Under the pieces are notes generated by a model that saw only the letters and a program-made list of their open reading frames with translations, did not search any database and was not told the origin of the DNA. 43,406 nucleotides of DNA from Pseudomonadota bacterium (lineage in GTDB: Bacteria > Pseudomonadota > Alphaproteobacteria > Rhizobiales > Beijerinckiaceae): positions 1-43,406 of the forward strand of contig JAJXWB010000028.1 of NCBI GenBank assembly GCA_021781815.1, in the 5' to 3' direction. The position numbers and the translations under genes are program-made. This document shows, piece after piece, positions 9,297 through 16,916 of the stretch. Numbering within the stretch: the first letter of the stretch is position 1; the number at the start of each line of letters is the position of its first letter.

Positions 9297-10166
9297 CTAT
9301 TGACCGGCTGCAGCCAGCGTTTTGCGGGCCGCCTTGAGGTGCGGGATGTCGTACATCTTGCCGCCGATGCCGAGCGTGCCGGCGCCGGGGTTGGCTTCGA
9401 AGGCCTCGACGATCGTGCGCGCCTCGGCGATCTCTGCGTCCGATGGCGTGAAGCAGGCGTTGATGGTCGCGACCTGATCGGGATGGATCGCGATGCGGCC
9501 GGTGAAGCCGTCGCGGCGCGCGAGTCGGCATGAGCGTTCGAGGCCAGCCGCGTCGCGGAAATCCGCAAATAGCGTGTCGATCGGCGCGATTTCGGCGGCG
9601 GCGGCTGCAAACAGGCATTGCGTGCGCACGTAACGATAGGGCTCTGTCCAGGAGCCGTCCGTTTCGCGCGGGCCAGTCGCGCCTATGGCGGCGCTCAGAT
9701 CTTCTGCGCCCCACGTCAGTCCGACGAGGCGCGGATGCGCGGGCGTATAAGTCCCGAGATTGAACATGGCGACGGGCGTTTCCGTCGCGACCACCAGGAT
9801 CTTGACCGTTCCGACCGCCATGCCGGCCTTCGTCTCGAAGGCGTCGAGGTAATGGGCGATGCGGGCGATGTCGTGCGCGCCATTGGCCTTGGGGATCAGC
9901 AGGCCATCGAGCCCGGGCTTCACCACGGCCGCCATGTCGTCGAGTGCCAGCCCCGTGTCGAACGGATTGACGCGCACGAAGAAGGCCCAGTCGCGCGGGC
10001 TGCGGTCGTCGAGCAGCCGCGCGACGGCGGCGCGCGCTTCTGCCTTCTTTGGCGGCGCCACAGAGTCCTCGAGATCGAGGATCAGCACATCGGCGCCGCA
10101 AGTTCTCGCTTTCGCGAATTTCTTGTCGCTGTCGCCGGGGACGAACAGAAGCGAGTGCAGCTTCAT
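9297..10166 (-). CDS. HpcH/HpaI-type CoA-ester lyase (CitE/citramalyl-CoA lyase-like)
   Basis: A 289-residue TIM-barrel lyase of the CitE/malyl-CoA lyase family, which cleaves 3-hydroxyacyl-CoA esters by a Mg-dependent retro-aldol (Claisen) reaction. LLFVPGDSDKKF opens the chain. LILDLEDSVAP carries acidic residues of the metal/substrate site. RVNPFDTG supplies the arginine. VGLTWGAEDLSAAIG contains the second acidic pair, and RIAIHPDQV is typical near the end. The start at 10166 is preferred over 10205 because it gives an ATGA overlap with the hydratase gene and the family's usual N-terminus. Sitting after a mesaconyl/itaconyl-CoA-hydratase-like protein, it could cleave citramalyl-CoA, beta-methylmalyl-CoA or a similar ester. 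The exact substrate is inference. Confidence 0.87.
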   Translation of the reverse strand: MKLHSLLFVPGDSDKKFAKARTCGADVLILDLEDSVAPPKKAEARAAVARLLDDRSPRDWAFFVRVNPFDTGLALDDMAAVVKPGLDGLLIPKANGAHDIARIAHYLDAFETKAGMAVGTVKILVVATETPVAMFNLGTYTPAHPRLVGLTWGAEDLSAAIGATGPRETDGSWTEPYRYVRTQCLFAAAAAEIAPIDTLFADFRDAAGLERSCRLARRDGFTGRIAIHPDQVATINACFTPSDAEIAEARTIVEAFEANPGAGTLGIGGKMYDIPHLKAARKTLAAAGQ

Positions 10167-10618
10167 TTCTTGGGGCTTCCGAGCATGAGGCCGAGACGGC
10201 GGCAATAGGCGACTTCCTCGTCGCGCTGATTGAAGGCGCGGTGCTCGAAGGTGACGATCCCCTGGCCCGGGCGCGACTTGCTGGCGCGTAATTCGAGGAT
10301 CTTGGTTTCGGCGCGGATCGTGTCGCCGGCGAACACGGGCCTCGGGAAGGACACGGCCTCCCAGCCGAGATTGCCGACGGTGGTGCCGAGCGTCGTGTCC
10401 TGGATCGTCAGGCCGACCATCAGACCGAGCGTGAACACGGAATTGATCAGCGGCTTTCCGAACTCCGTGCCCTTCGCATATTCGTGGTCGATGTGGATCG
10501 CCGCCGGATTGTAGGTCAGCGAGCAGAACATCATGTTATCCATTTCCGTCACGGTGCGACGGATCTCGTGCTTGAAGGTCTGCCCGACCCCGAACTGGTC
10601 GAAATAAAGCCCTGCCAT
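10163..10618 (-). CDS. MaoC-family hydratase (mesaconyl/itaconyl-CoA hydratase-like)
   Basis: A single hot-dog protein of 151 residues that would hydrate an unsaturated CoA ester. The active-site region reads LTYNPAAIHIDHEYAKGTEF and continues GKPLINSVFTLGL. This has the NP..IH.D..YA pattern and the FGKPL(I/V)N continuation I associate with mesaconyl-CoA and itaconyl-CoA hydratases. The GDxNPxH signature of ordinary (R)-hydratases is not complete, since the usual Asp is not visible. VSFPRPVFAGDTIRAETKI is a general MaoC segment. The gene starts 13 bases after the thiolase gene and overlaps the lyase gene by four bases, so hydratase and lyase are translationally coupled. This supports a two-step hydration plus retro-aldol cleavage. 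Family is clear, substrate is not. Confidence 0.87.
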   Translation of the reverse strand: MAGLYFDQFGVGQTFKHEIRRTVTEMDNMMFCSLTYNPAAIHIDHEYAKGTEFGKPLINSVFTLGLMVGLTIQDTTLGTTVGNLGWEAVSFPRPVFAGDTIRAETKILELRASKSRPGQGIVTFEHRAFNQRDEEVAYCRRLGLMLGSPKK

Positions 10619-10631
10619 CTTTCTCTCCCGC

Positions 10632-11831
10632 TTATGTCAGCAGACCGAACACAGAGACGGCCGCTACCGAATTGAACGGCGCGCCGCCGAGATTGTGGGT
10701 CAGCCCGTAGTTCACAGTGCCCCGCTGGCGCTCGCCCGCGCGTCCGAGCAGTTGGCTGTAGATTTCGTAGGCCATGCGGAGACCGGACGCGCCGACCGGA
10801 TGGCCGAAGCATTTGAGGCCGCCGTCGATCTGGCATGGCAGGGCGCCGTCGCTGTCGTAGCGGCCGTCGAGAATCTCGAACGGCGCGCGGCCCTCGTCCG
10901 AAAGGCCGAGATCTTCCATCGTCACCAGTTCGGTGATCGAGAAACAATCGTGGACTTCTGTGAGGCTGAGGTCGGCGCGCGGATTGGACAGGCCCGCCTC
11001 GGCATAGGCGCGGCGCGAGGCCTCGCGCGTGTTGGCGACATAGGACCCGTCCCATGCGCCATACTGCATCTCCCAGCCGTGGCTGGCAGAGAGCTGGATC
11101 GCCTTCACCGTGACCGGATTGCTCTTGCCGAGCGCCTGTGCGATTTCGGGCGTCGTCACGATGGCGCAGGCCGCGCCGTCCGACACGCCGCAGCAGTCGA
11201 ACAGCCCGAGCGGATCGGCGATCATCGGCGCGCCGAGGATCGTCTCCATCGTCACCTTGCCGCGCAGATGCGCGCGCGGATTGAGCGCCGCGTTCTGGTG
11301 GCTCTTCCAGCTGACATGCGCCATCGAGCGCTTGAGATCCTGCGCGTCGATTCCGTGGCGCGCGGCATAGGCGCCGGCGAGCTGCGCGAAGCCGCCCGGC
11401 GCGGAGCCATAGGGCATCCACAGGTCGTTGGCGACGCCCTTGGTGCGCAGCGGCAGGCCGCCGTAACCCGTATCCTTGAGCTTCTCGACGCCGAGCGCCA
11501 GCGCGAAATCGACGGCGCCCGCGGCCACCGCGTAGACGGCGGCGCGCAGCGCCTCCGTGCCGGTTGCGCACATGTTCTCCACACGCGAGACGGGGATCGA
11601 CTTCAGGCGCAGCGCATGGGCCAGCGGCAGCGCAGAATTGCCGACGTTGATGTCGTCGAGCGCATTGCCCATCCAGGCCGCGCCGATCTGGTTGCGGTCG
11701 ATGCCGGCGTCGACCAGCGCTTCCTCGAAGGCCCCGACCATAAGGTCGTCCGCGCCCTTGTCCCAATGTTCGCCGAACGCCGTGCAACCCATGCCGACGA
11801 TGGCGACGCGATCCTTGATTCCGGTGGCCAT
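10632..11831 (-). CDS. Thiolase family acyltransferase (SCP-x/acetyl-CoA acetyltransferase type)
   Basis: A 399-residue thiolase-superfamily protein, which would cleave a 3-ketoacyl-CoA with CoA or run the reverse condensation. The nucleophilic cysteine is visible as C88 in RVENMCATGTEALRAA. VHDCFSITELV and LKCFGHPVGASGLRMAYEI supply the family's histidine-containing loops. The C-terminal loop reads NYGLTHNLGGAPFNS, as in the SCP-x group. In classical biosynthetic thiolases it would hold a second cysteine. The gene follows the HMG-CoA-synthase-like/DUF35 fusion with only two bases between stop and start, so the two products are likely made in equal amounts and may form a complex. Archaeal thiolase, HMG-CoA synthase and DUF35 proteins are known to do so. 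Catalytic direction and substrate are inferred. Confidence 0.9.
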   Translation of the reverse strand: MATGIKDRVAIVGMGCTAFGEHWDKGADDLMVGAFEEALVDAGIDRNQIGAAWMGNALDDINVGNSALPLAHALRLKSIPVSRVENMCATGTEALRAAVYAVAAGAVDFALALGVEKLKDTGYGGLPLRTKGVANDLWMPYGSAPGGFAQLAGAYAARHGIDAQDLKRSMAHVSWKSHQNAALNPRAHLRGKVTMETILGAPMIADPLGLFDCCGVSDGAACAIVTTPEIAQALGKSNPVTVKAIQLSASHGWEMQYGAWDGSYVANTREASRRAYAEAGLSNPRADLSLTEVHDCFSITELVTMEDLGLSDEGRAPFEILDGRYDSDGALPCQIDGGLKCFGHPVGASGLRMAYEIYSQLLGRAGERQRGTVNYGLTHNLGGAPFNSVAAVSVFGLLT

Positions 11832-11833
11832 GA

Positions 11834-13258
11834 TCAGGCTCCCATCGCCGGCCGCTCGAGCGGCGCCGCTTTCCAGAAATAGGTGCGGAACCCGAGCCGC
11901 TTGTTGCGCGACTTGATGCGGAACCGCATGCGAACGGGCGCGCCGACCGCGAATCCGCCGCTGCTGTCGTCCGTAAACTCCATCATCACGCGCGCGCCAT
12001 TGTCGAACTGCACGAGGCCGAACCAGAATGGCGGATCGGGCGTGTAGTTGAGACGGTCGGCCGTGGCGGAGACGATGCGCGCGCTCTCGTCGGCGAGGCG
12101 CACGTCCTCGAGCTTCTCCGGGCCGGCCGCATCGGGCCGCACGGGAATGTTGCTCTTCGGGAATTGCACGTTGCCGGCCGAGTCGCGCCCGCCGATGAAG
12201 CCCATCATGTCGCGGCCGTAGCGCTCCAGCGCGGTCGCCTGCGCTTTCTGCTCGAATTCCGCGCGCACGCCCCAGTCGAGGTCGAGCGCCTCGGTGAGGC
12301 TGAGGAAACGAAGGTAGTCGGTGGAGGCGAGGCCGCTCGAAAGATGCGCGGCGGCGACGTCGGTTCCGGCGATCGCGCCGGTCTTCTCGAACACCAGCGC
12401 GTCGCAGCCGCCGCCGAACCCGGCGACGAGCACCAGATCGCCGACCGCGGCGCGGTCGAAGGCGAGCGCTGCAGCGTAGAGGACATGCGCGGCCCCGAGA
12501 TCGCCCGCGCTCGCCGCGAGATCGCTGGCGAGGTTCGGCGCGCCGATGCCCGTTTTCTTGCCGATGTCGCGCCAGGCGCCCGCCACCGGTTCGTGCACGG
12601 CCGCAAAGACGATCTTGTCTGCGGGGACGCCCGCGTTCCCCAGTGCGGCCTTGATGGTCGGGGCGACGATGTGCGCGACCGAAGCCTCGCGCACGAAGCG
12701 TTCCTCGTAGGCATAGGCGTGCGGGTGTTCGCGCGAGGCGTAGAGGTCGACGAAGTCCGCGGTGTGGCTCGCGTGGCCGAGGAGGCGCGCGCCGCCCTTG
12801 TCCGAAACGTGCGTGGCCGCGCCACCGTCGCCAAACGCCAGGTGCAGTGGATTGCCTGCCTGCGCCGGGCGCTTCTCTCCTGCGACGACGAGCGCGTCGC
12901 CCGATCCGAGCAGCGCATCGAGCAAGGCCGAGACGACGCAGCGCCGCGATCCGGACACGTCGAAGCTGCGCACGGAACGGTCGAGCGCCAGCGCGTCGAC
13001 CAGCAGCGGCGCGTGCGCGCGCTCGAAGAACGGGGCCGAGGTCGAGGCGAAAACAAGCTTACTAATATCGCGGGTCGCCAGAGGTCGGGCGGCCTCGACC
13101 GCCAGCGTCACCGGGTCTTCATCCCAGCCGCCGACCGCGCGAAAACCCGCGCCGCGGCCGCCGAGATTCGAGAATTTCAGCGCACGCGCCGCTGCGGCCC
13201 TGTCCATGCGCAGAAGGGGCAGATAACCGCTGACGCCTGCCAGAAATCGATCACTCAA
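11834..13258 (-). CDS. HMG-CoA synthase-like protein fused to a DUF35 OB-fold domain
   Basis: A 474-residue fusion. Residues 1 to about 300 form a thiolase-fold HMG-CoA synthase/KAS III-like domain with a candidate nucleophile C107 (SGSRRCVVSALL), a histidine H222 (AVHEPVAGAW) and a glycine-rich loop GFGGGCDALVF. Residues about 350-465 match a DUF35 acyl-CoA-binding protein. A zinc-ribbon position is followed by the OB-fold (ARIVSATADRLNYTPDPPFW, then VQFDNGARVMMEF). The ribbon's cysteines appear lost: the stretch is GGRDSAGNVQFPKSNIPVRP. The synthase glutamate position seems to be Thr (ASTSAP). I chose the TTG start at 13258 because GGGAGA lies seven bases upstream and the frame then begins SDRFLAGVSGYLP. 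An in-frame ATG at 13300 lacks a site. It heads operon B and abuts the thiolase. Confidence 0.85.
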   Translation of the reverse strand: MSDRFLAGVSGYLPLLRMDRAAAARALKFSNLGGRGAGFRAVGGWDEDPVTLAVEAARPLATRDISKLVFASTSAPFFERAHAPLLVDALALDRSVRSFDVSGSRRCVVSALLDALLGSGDALVVAGEKRPAQAGNPLHLAFGDGGAATHVSDKGGARLLGHASHTADFVDLYASREHPHAYAYEERFVREASVAHIVAPTIKAALGNAGVPADKIVFAAVHEPVAGAWRDIGKKTGIGAPNLASDLAASAGDLGAAHVLYAAALAFDRAAVGDLVLVAGFGGGCDALVFEKTGAIAGTDVAAAHLSSGLASTDYLRFLSLTEALDLDWGVRAEFEQKAQATALERYGRDMMGFIGGRDSAGNVQFPKSNIPVRPDAAGPEKLEDVRLADESARIVSATADRLNYTPDPPFWFGLVQFDNGARVMMEFTDDSSGGFAVGAPVRMRFRIKSRNKRLGFRTYFWKAAPLERPAMGA

Positions 13259-13385
13259 CGGACGTTCTCCCTGTGCGTCTGTTCCCGACGCTGCACGCAT
13301 TGTTGACAGCGCATTCGACGTTTGTAAAGATGCTTACTATATCGCCGCTCGATGACCAAGAAGCGGGTTGGAGGAAACAGGTTCG
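13259..13385. promoter_or_regulatory. Divergent promoter region between operons B and C
   Basis: A 127-base divergent region, comparatively AT-rich at 13318-13345. It holds an imperfect palindrome, GTAAAGATGCTTAC, at 13324-13337 in which 10 of 14 positions are symmetric and both 4-base ends are perfect. That is the size and form of a TetR or MarR operator. The MarR-type regulator at 15474-16058, encoded inside operon C, is the obvious candidate to bind it. Rightward translation starts after GGAGGAAAC at 13370-13378. Confidence 0.5.
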
Positions 13386-14276
13386 ATGAGCATGGATGTC
13401 TTCAAGTCCGACGCGCTCGCCGGCAAGTCGATCCTCGTGACGGGCGGCGGCAGCGGTCTGGGTCGCGAGATCTCGAAAGCGCTGGCCGCCAAGGGCGCGA
13501 CCATTCACATCTGCGGCCGCAGGCCGGCGATGCTGGAGGAATCGGCCGCCGAGATCGCCGCCGCCGGCAGCGGTCGCGTGGCGACGCATGTATGCGATAT
13601 CCGTGACGCCGACGCGGTCGACGCCATGATCGACGCGATCTGGCAGCACGGACCGCTGACTGGCCTCCTCAACAATGCCGCAGCCAATTTCATCTCGCCG
13701 ACGAAAGACCTTTCCGCTCGCGGGTTCCGCGCCGTCACATCCACGGTGATGGACGGCTCGTTCCATGCGACGCTTTCGGTCGGCAAGCGCTGGATCGCCG
13801 AGGGGCTCAAGGGCTCGGTCGTCAGCAATCTCGTCACCTGGGTTTGGACCGGATCGGCCTTCGTGCTGCCTTCTGCAATGGCCAAGACCGCGCTGCACGC
13901 GATGACCATGTCGCTTGCCGTCGAGTGGGGCCCTTACGGAATCCGTCTCAACGCCACGGCGCCCGGTCCGTTTCCGACCGAAGGCGCCTGGGAAAAGCTC
14001 AATCCGATTCCCGATACGCGCTCCAGCGCCACCAGCCCCGAGACGGTGCCGTTACGCCGCTACGGCAATATGGCGGAACTGCAGAACCTGATCGTGTTCC
14101 TGATGTCGGACGCCTGCGAGTACATCAACGGCCAGACGATTGCGATCGACGGCGGCCAGCATCTGGCTGGTCCCGGCACGTTCGCCGACCTGACGGCTCT
14201 GACGGACGAGCAGTGGCGCGCGGCGCGCGAGGCCATTCGCGCCTCCGTCGCCAAAGAAAAATCCAGCCGCTCCTGA
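13386..14276 (+). CDS. 2,4-dienoyl-CoA reductase-like SDR
   Basis: A 296-residue SDR with the NADP-binding motif TGGGSGLG at residues 19-26 and LLNNAAANF near residue 95. The usual Tyr-x3-Lys is missing. The corresponding segment is TGSAFVLPSAMAKTALHAMT, with S163 and K167, which matches the Ser-Ala-x2-Lys arrangement of 2,4-dienoyl-CoA reductases. The enzyme would reduce a dienoyl-CoA with NADPH, or a related double bond. I chose the ATG at 13386 because GGAGGAAAC precedes it by seven bases. An in-frame ATG at 13368 has no site. It is the first gene of the rightward operon C, 25 bases before an acyl-CoA dehydrogenase. A role in removing ring or chain double bonds during alicyclic acid breakdown is plausible but inferred. 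Confidence 0.86.
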   Translation: MSMDVFKSDALAGKSILVTGGGSGLGREISKALAAKGATIHICGRRPAMLEESAAEIAAAGSGRVATHVCDIRDADAVDAMIDAIWQHGPLTGLLNNAAANFISPTKDLSARGFRAVTSTVMDGSFHATLSVGKRWIAEGLKGSVVSNLVTWVWTGSAFVLPSAMAKTALHAMTMSLAVEWGPYGIRLNATAPGPFPTEGAWEKLNPIPDTRSSATSPETVPLRRYGNMAELQNLIVFLMSDACEYINGQTIAIDGGQHLAGPGTFADLTALTDEQWRAAREAIRASVAKEKSSRS

Positions 14277-14301
14277 AGCGCGAACAGTCGAGGGTGCTCA
14301 A

Positions 14302-15465
14302 GTGATCGAACGTTCGCTATTCGGCGAGGAGCATGCGATCTGGCGTGAAACAGTGCGCCGCTTCGTGGAGCGCGAGATCGTTCCGTTTCATGCGCAATGG
14401 GAGAAGGACGGCATCGTCCCACGCGAACTGTGGCTGAAGGCGGGCGAGCAAGGCCTGCTCTGCTGCACGGTGCCGGAGGAATATGGTGGCCCCGGCCTCG
14501 ACTATCTGTTCGACGTGATCGTGTTCGAGGAATTGTGGCGCGTCGGCGCGAGCGGGCCGGGCTTCCTGATCCATACCGATCTTGTCGCCAGCTACATTCT
14601 CGCCTTCGGCACCGACGAGCAGAAGCGTCTTTGGCTGCCGAAGATGGTGCGTGGCGAAGCGATCGGCTCGCTCGGCATGACCGAACCGCATGCCGGCTCC
14701 GACCTCAAGGCTATTCGCACACAAGCGATGCGAGACGGCGACGATTTCGTCATCAACGGCCAGAAGGTGTTCATCTCGAACGGCCAGATGTGCGACATCC
14801 TGGTGCTGGCGACAAAGACCGACAGCGCCGCCGGCGCCAAGGGCGTGACGCTGTTCCTGGTCGACACCTCGCGCGAGGGGTTCAAGCGCGGCAAGAATCT
14901 CGACAAGCTGGGCATGAAGGCGCAGGACACGTCCGAGCTGTTCTTCGACAATCTGCGCGTGTCCGCCAAGGACATGCTGGGCGCCGAGGGTCAGGGCTTC
15001 GCGCTGATGATGACCAAGCTGTCTCAGGAGCGACTCGCGCAGGCGATCCGGTCCGCGACGGTGACCGAGACGGTGATCGAGTGGACGGCCGATTACACCG
15101 CCGATCGCAAGGCCTTCGGTCAGTCGATCGCTGATTTCCAGAACACGCAGTTCGTACTGGCGGACCTGAAGGCGCGGGCGACGATGGCGCGCGTGTTCAC
15201 CGACAAGTGCATCGAGCTGTTCATGGCGGGCCAGCTCGACTCGGTCGACGCAGCCATGGCAAAAATGACCACCTCGGAGCTGCACTGCGAGGCCGTCGAC
15301 AAGTGTCTCCAATTGTTCGGCGGCTGGGGCTATATGTGGGAATATCCGATCGCGCGCGCCTATGCGGACGCCCGTATCGTGAAGATCGCAGGCGGCTCCA
15401 TAGAAGTCATGAAAACGATCATCGCGCGCGACATGTTCAAGACTCGGCTGAAGCCGAAGAAATAG
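14302..15465 (+). CDS. Acyl-CoA dehydrogenase
   Basis: A 387-residue acyl-CoA dehydrogenase with a GTG start preceded by GAGGG. LGMTEPHAGSDLKAIRTQA is the flavin/substrate segment, VINGQKVFISNGQMCDI the middle domain, and LFGGWGYMWEYPIARAYADARI the C-terminal helix pair. The C-terminal motif is IAGGSIEVMK, not YEG-type. The catalytic base is therefore probably the glutamate of KLSQERLAQA, as in isovaleryl- and long-chain-type enzymes. It lies between the dienoyl-CoA-reductase-like SDR and the MarR regulator, upstream of BadH and BadI. It could oxidise an alicyclic acyl-CoA or the open-chain dicarboxylyl-CoA released by BadI. The AliB-like protein of this window is a different one, at 28787-29941. 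Confidence 0.9.
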   Translation: MIERSLFGEEHAIWRETVRRFVEREIVPFHAQWEKDGIVPRELWLKAGEQGLLCCTVPEEYGGPGLDYLFDVIVFEELWRVGASGPGFLIHTDLVASYILAFGTDEQKRLWLPKMVRGEAIGSLGMTEPHAGSDLKAIRTQAMRDGDDFVINGQKVFISNGQMCDILVLATKTDSAAGAKGVTLFLVDTSREGFKRGKNLDKLGMKAQDTSELFFDNLRVSAKDMLGAEGQGFALMMTKLSQERLAQAIRSATVTETVIEWTADYTADRKAFGQSIADFQNTQFVLADLKARATMARVFTDKCIELFMAGQLDSVDAAMAKMTTSELHCEAVDKCLQLFGGWGYMWEYPIARAYADARIVKIAGGSIEVMKTIIARDMFKTRLKPKK

Positions 15466-15473
15466 GACCAGTC

Positions 15474-16058
15474 GTGGAGCAGGCGAAGAAACAGATTCGT
15501 TCCTCTCAGAAGGCGCAGGCCGGCGCGGCCAAGGCGCGCGCGGGCGCGAAACTTGCGGCGGTCGTCACCCCGCCGCGCGATCTCAATGCGAGCCTTCGCT
15601 TCGGCTTTCTCATTCACGACGTGTCGCGGCTACGACGCGTCGTGGTCGACCGCGCGCTGAAACCGCTCGGCGTCACACGTTCGCAATGGTGGCTGCTCGC
15701 CTTCCTGTCGCGCCGCGACGGCATGACCCAGACGGCGCTGGCGGCCGACCTCGACCTATCGAAAGTCGCGATCGGCGGTCTCGTAGACCGCGTCGAGGCG
15801 CTCGGGTTCGTCGAGCGTCGCGCAGACAAGAGCGACGGACGCGCGCGCCGCGTCTATCTCACGAAATCCGGCGCCAAGATGGTGTCGGTGATCCGCGACA
15901 GCGTCCAGCAGGTCGAGCTCGAAATCGTCGGCGGCCTGACGGATGCGGAAATGGGCCAGGCGGCGACGACGCTCGCCAAGCTCAAGAAGGCTCTGCTCGC
16001 CATGGCTGGCGGCGAAGAAGACAGCGAAGCGGGCGTGGACATTCCACCGCTCGAATAG
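15474..16058 (+). CDS. MarR-family transcriptional regulator (BadR-like by position)
   Basis: A 194-residue winged-helix regulator. After a basic, alanine-rich tail of about 35 residues, the MarR fold runs from LRFGFLIHDVSRLRR. The recognition region is MTQTALAADLDLSKVAIGGL and the wing reads DKSDGRARRVYLTKSG. I placed the start at the GTG at 15474, eight bases after the preceding stop, with AGGA upstream. There is no nearby ATG in frame at the right place. In Rhodopseudomonas palustris a MarR protein, BadR, is encoded next to badH and controls the cyclohexanecarboxylate genes. Here the regulator lies immediately upstream of the BadH homolog, which supports the same job. The palindrome at 13324-13337 is a candidate target. 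Orthology to BadR is inferred from context. Confidence 0.85.
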   Translation: MEQAKKQIRSSQKAQAGAAKARAGAKLAAVVTPPRDLNASLRFGFLIHDVSRLRRVVVDRALKPLGVTRSQWWLLAFLSRRDGMTQTALAADLDLSKVAIGGLVDRVEALGFVERRADKSDGRARRVYLTKSGAKMVSVIRDSVQQVELEIVGGLTDAEMGQAATTLAKLKKALLAMAGGEEDSEAGVDIPPLE

Positions 16059-16075
16059 GATTCACGGAGAGGAAA

Positions 16076-16834
16076 ATGCGGGGATTGAAGGACAAAGTCG
16101 TCGTTGTCACCGGCGGCGGACAGGGCATCGGACGGAGCCTGAGCCTGCGGCTGGCCGAAGAGGGCTGCAAGGTCGCCATTCTCGACCTCAATCCCGCGGC
16201 CGCCGAAGAGACGGTGAAGATGGCGCCGGCGGGTTCGATCTCCGTCTATGGCGTCGATGTCGGCGACTACGACGCCGTGAAGGCCGCCATCGACAAGATA
16301 GAGGCTGAGGTTGGCCCGATCTGGGGCCTCGTCAACAATGCCGGCTGGGATCTGCCAAAGCCGTTTCTGCTGACCGACCGCGCACTTTGGGACAAGATCA
16401 TCCGCATCAACATGTACGGTCCGCTGAACACGCATCACGTGGTTGCGCCGTTGTTGGCCAAGCGCGGGGGCGGCCGCATCGTCAACATCGCGTCGGACGC
16501 AGCCCGCGTCGGCACAAGCAACGAAGCGGTCTATTCCGCGTGCAAGGGCGGCCTCATCAGCTTCTCCAAATCGGTGGCGCGCGAGCTCGCGAGCAAGGGC
16601 GTGCTGATCAACGCTGTCTGCCCCGGCCCGACCAATACGCCGATGATGGCTTCCGTTCTTGGTGAAGGCGAGCAGGCCGTGAAGTGGAAAGACGCCATGC
16701 TGCGCGGTATTCCGCTGAAGCGCATGGGCGAGCCAGAAGATTATGCAGGCATCGTGGCGCTGCTTCTTTCTGACGACGGCAGCTATATCACCGGCCAGGC
16801 CATCTCGGTCTCCGGCGGCATGAACATGGTCTGA
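16076..16834 (+). CDS. badH: 2-hydroxycyclohexanecarboxyl-CoA dehydrogenase (BadH-like SDR)
   Basis: A 252-residue classical SDR that would oxidise 2-hydroxycyclohexane-1-carboxyl-CoA to the 2-keto compound with NAD, the step before ring opening. The cofactor loop is TGGGQGIG (residues 12-19). NNAGWDLPKPF follows at residue 87, and the catalytic set is S140, Y153 and K157. Segments such as RIVNIASDAARVGTSNEAVY, CPGPTNTPMMA and ITGQAISVSGGMNMV match BadH of Rhodopseudomonas palustris as I recall it, much more closely than a generic FabG. The gene lies 17 bases after the MarR regulator and 82 bases before the BadI homolog, the arrangement expected for this pathway. Ring size of the true substrate is inferred from BadH and BadI being paired. 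Confidence 0.85.
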   Translation: MRGLKDKVVVVTGGGQGIGRSLSLRLAEEGCKVAILDLNPAAAEETVKMAPAGSISVYGVDVGDYDAVKAAIDKIEAEVGPIWGLVNNAGWDLPKPFLLTDRALWDKIIRINMYGPLNTHHVVAPLLAKRGGGRIVNIASDAARVGTSNEAVYSACKGGLISFSKSVARELASKGVLINAVCPGPTNTPMMASVLGEGEQAVKWKDAMLRGIPLKRMGEPEDYAGIVALLLSDDGSYITGQAISVSGGMNMV

Positions 16835-16916
16835 TCGAAACCGGACGACGAAGCGACGACCTGCGCAGACGCGACCCGACGCTTGCGCAGGCAGGCCATT
16901 CAAACAGGAGACGCCG

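Noticed and set aside
13057-13347. Similar short strings at 13057-13072 and 13332-13347 (CTTACTA followed by TATCGC)
   Set aside because: The first lies inside the HMG-CoA-synthase-like coding region and the match needs a one-base gap, so chance is a sufficient explanation.
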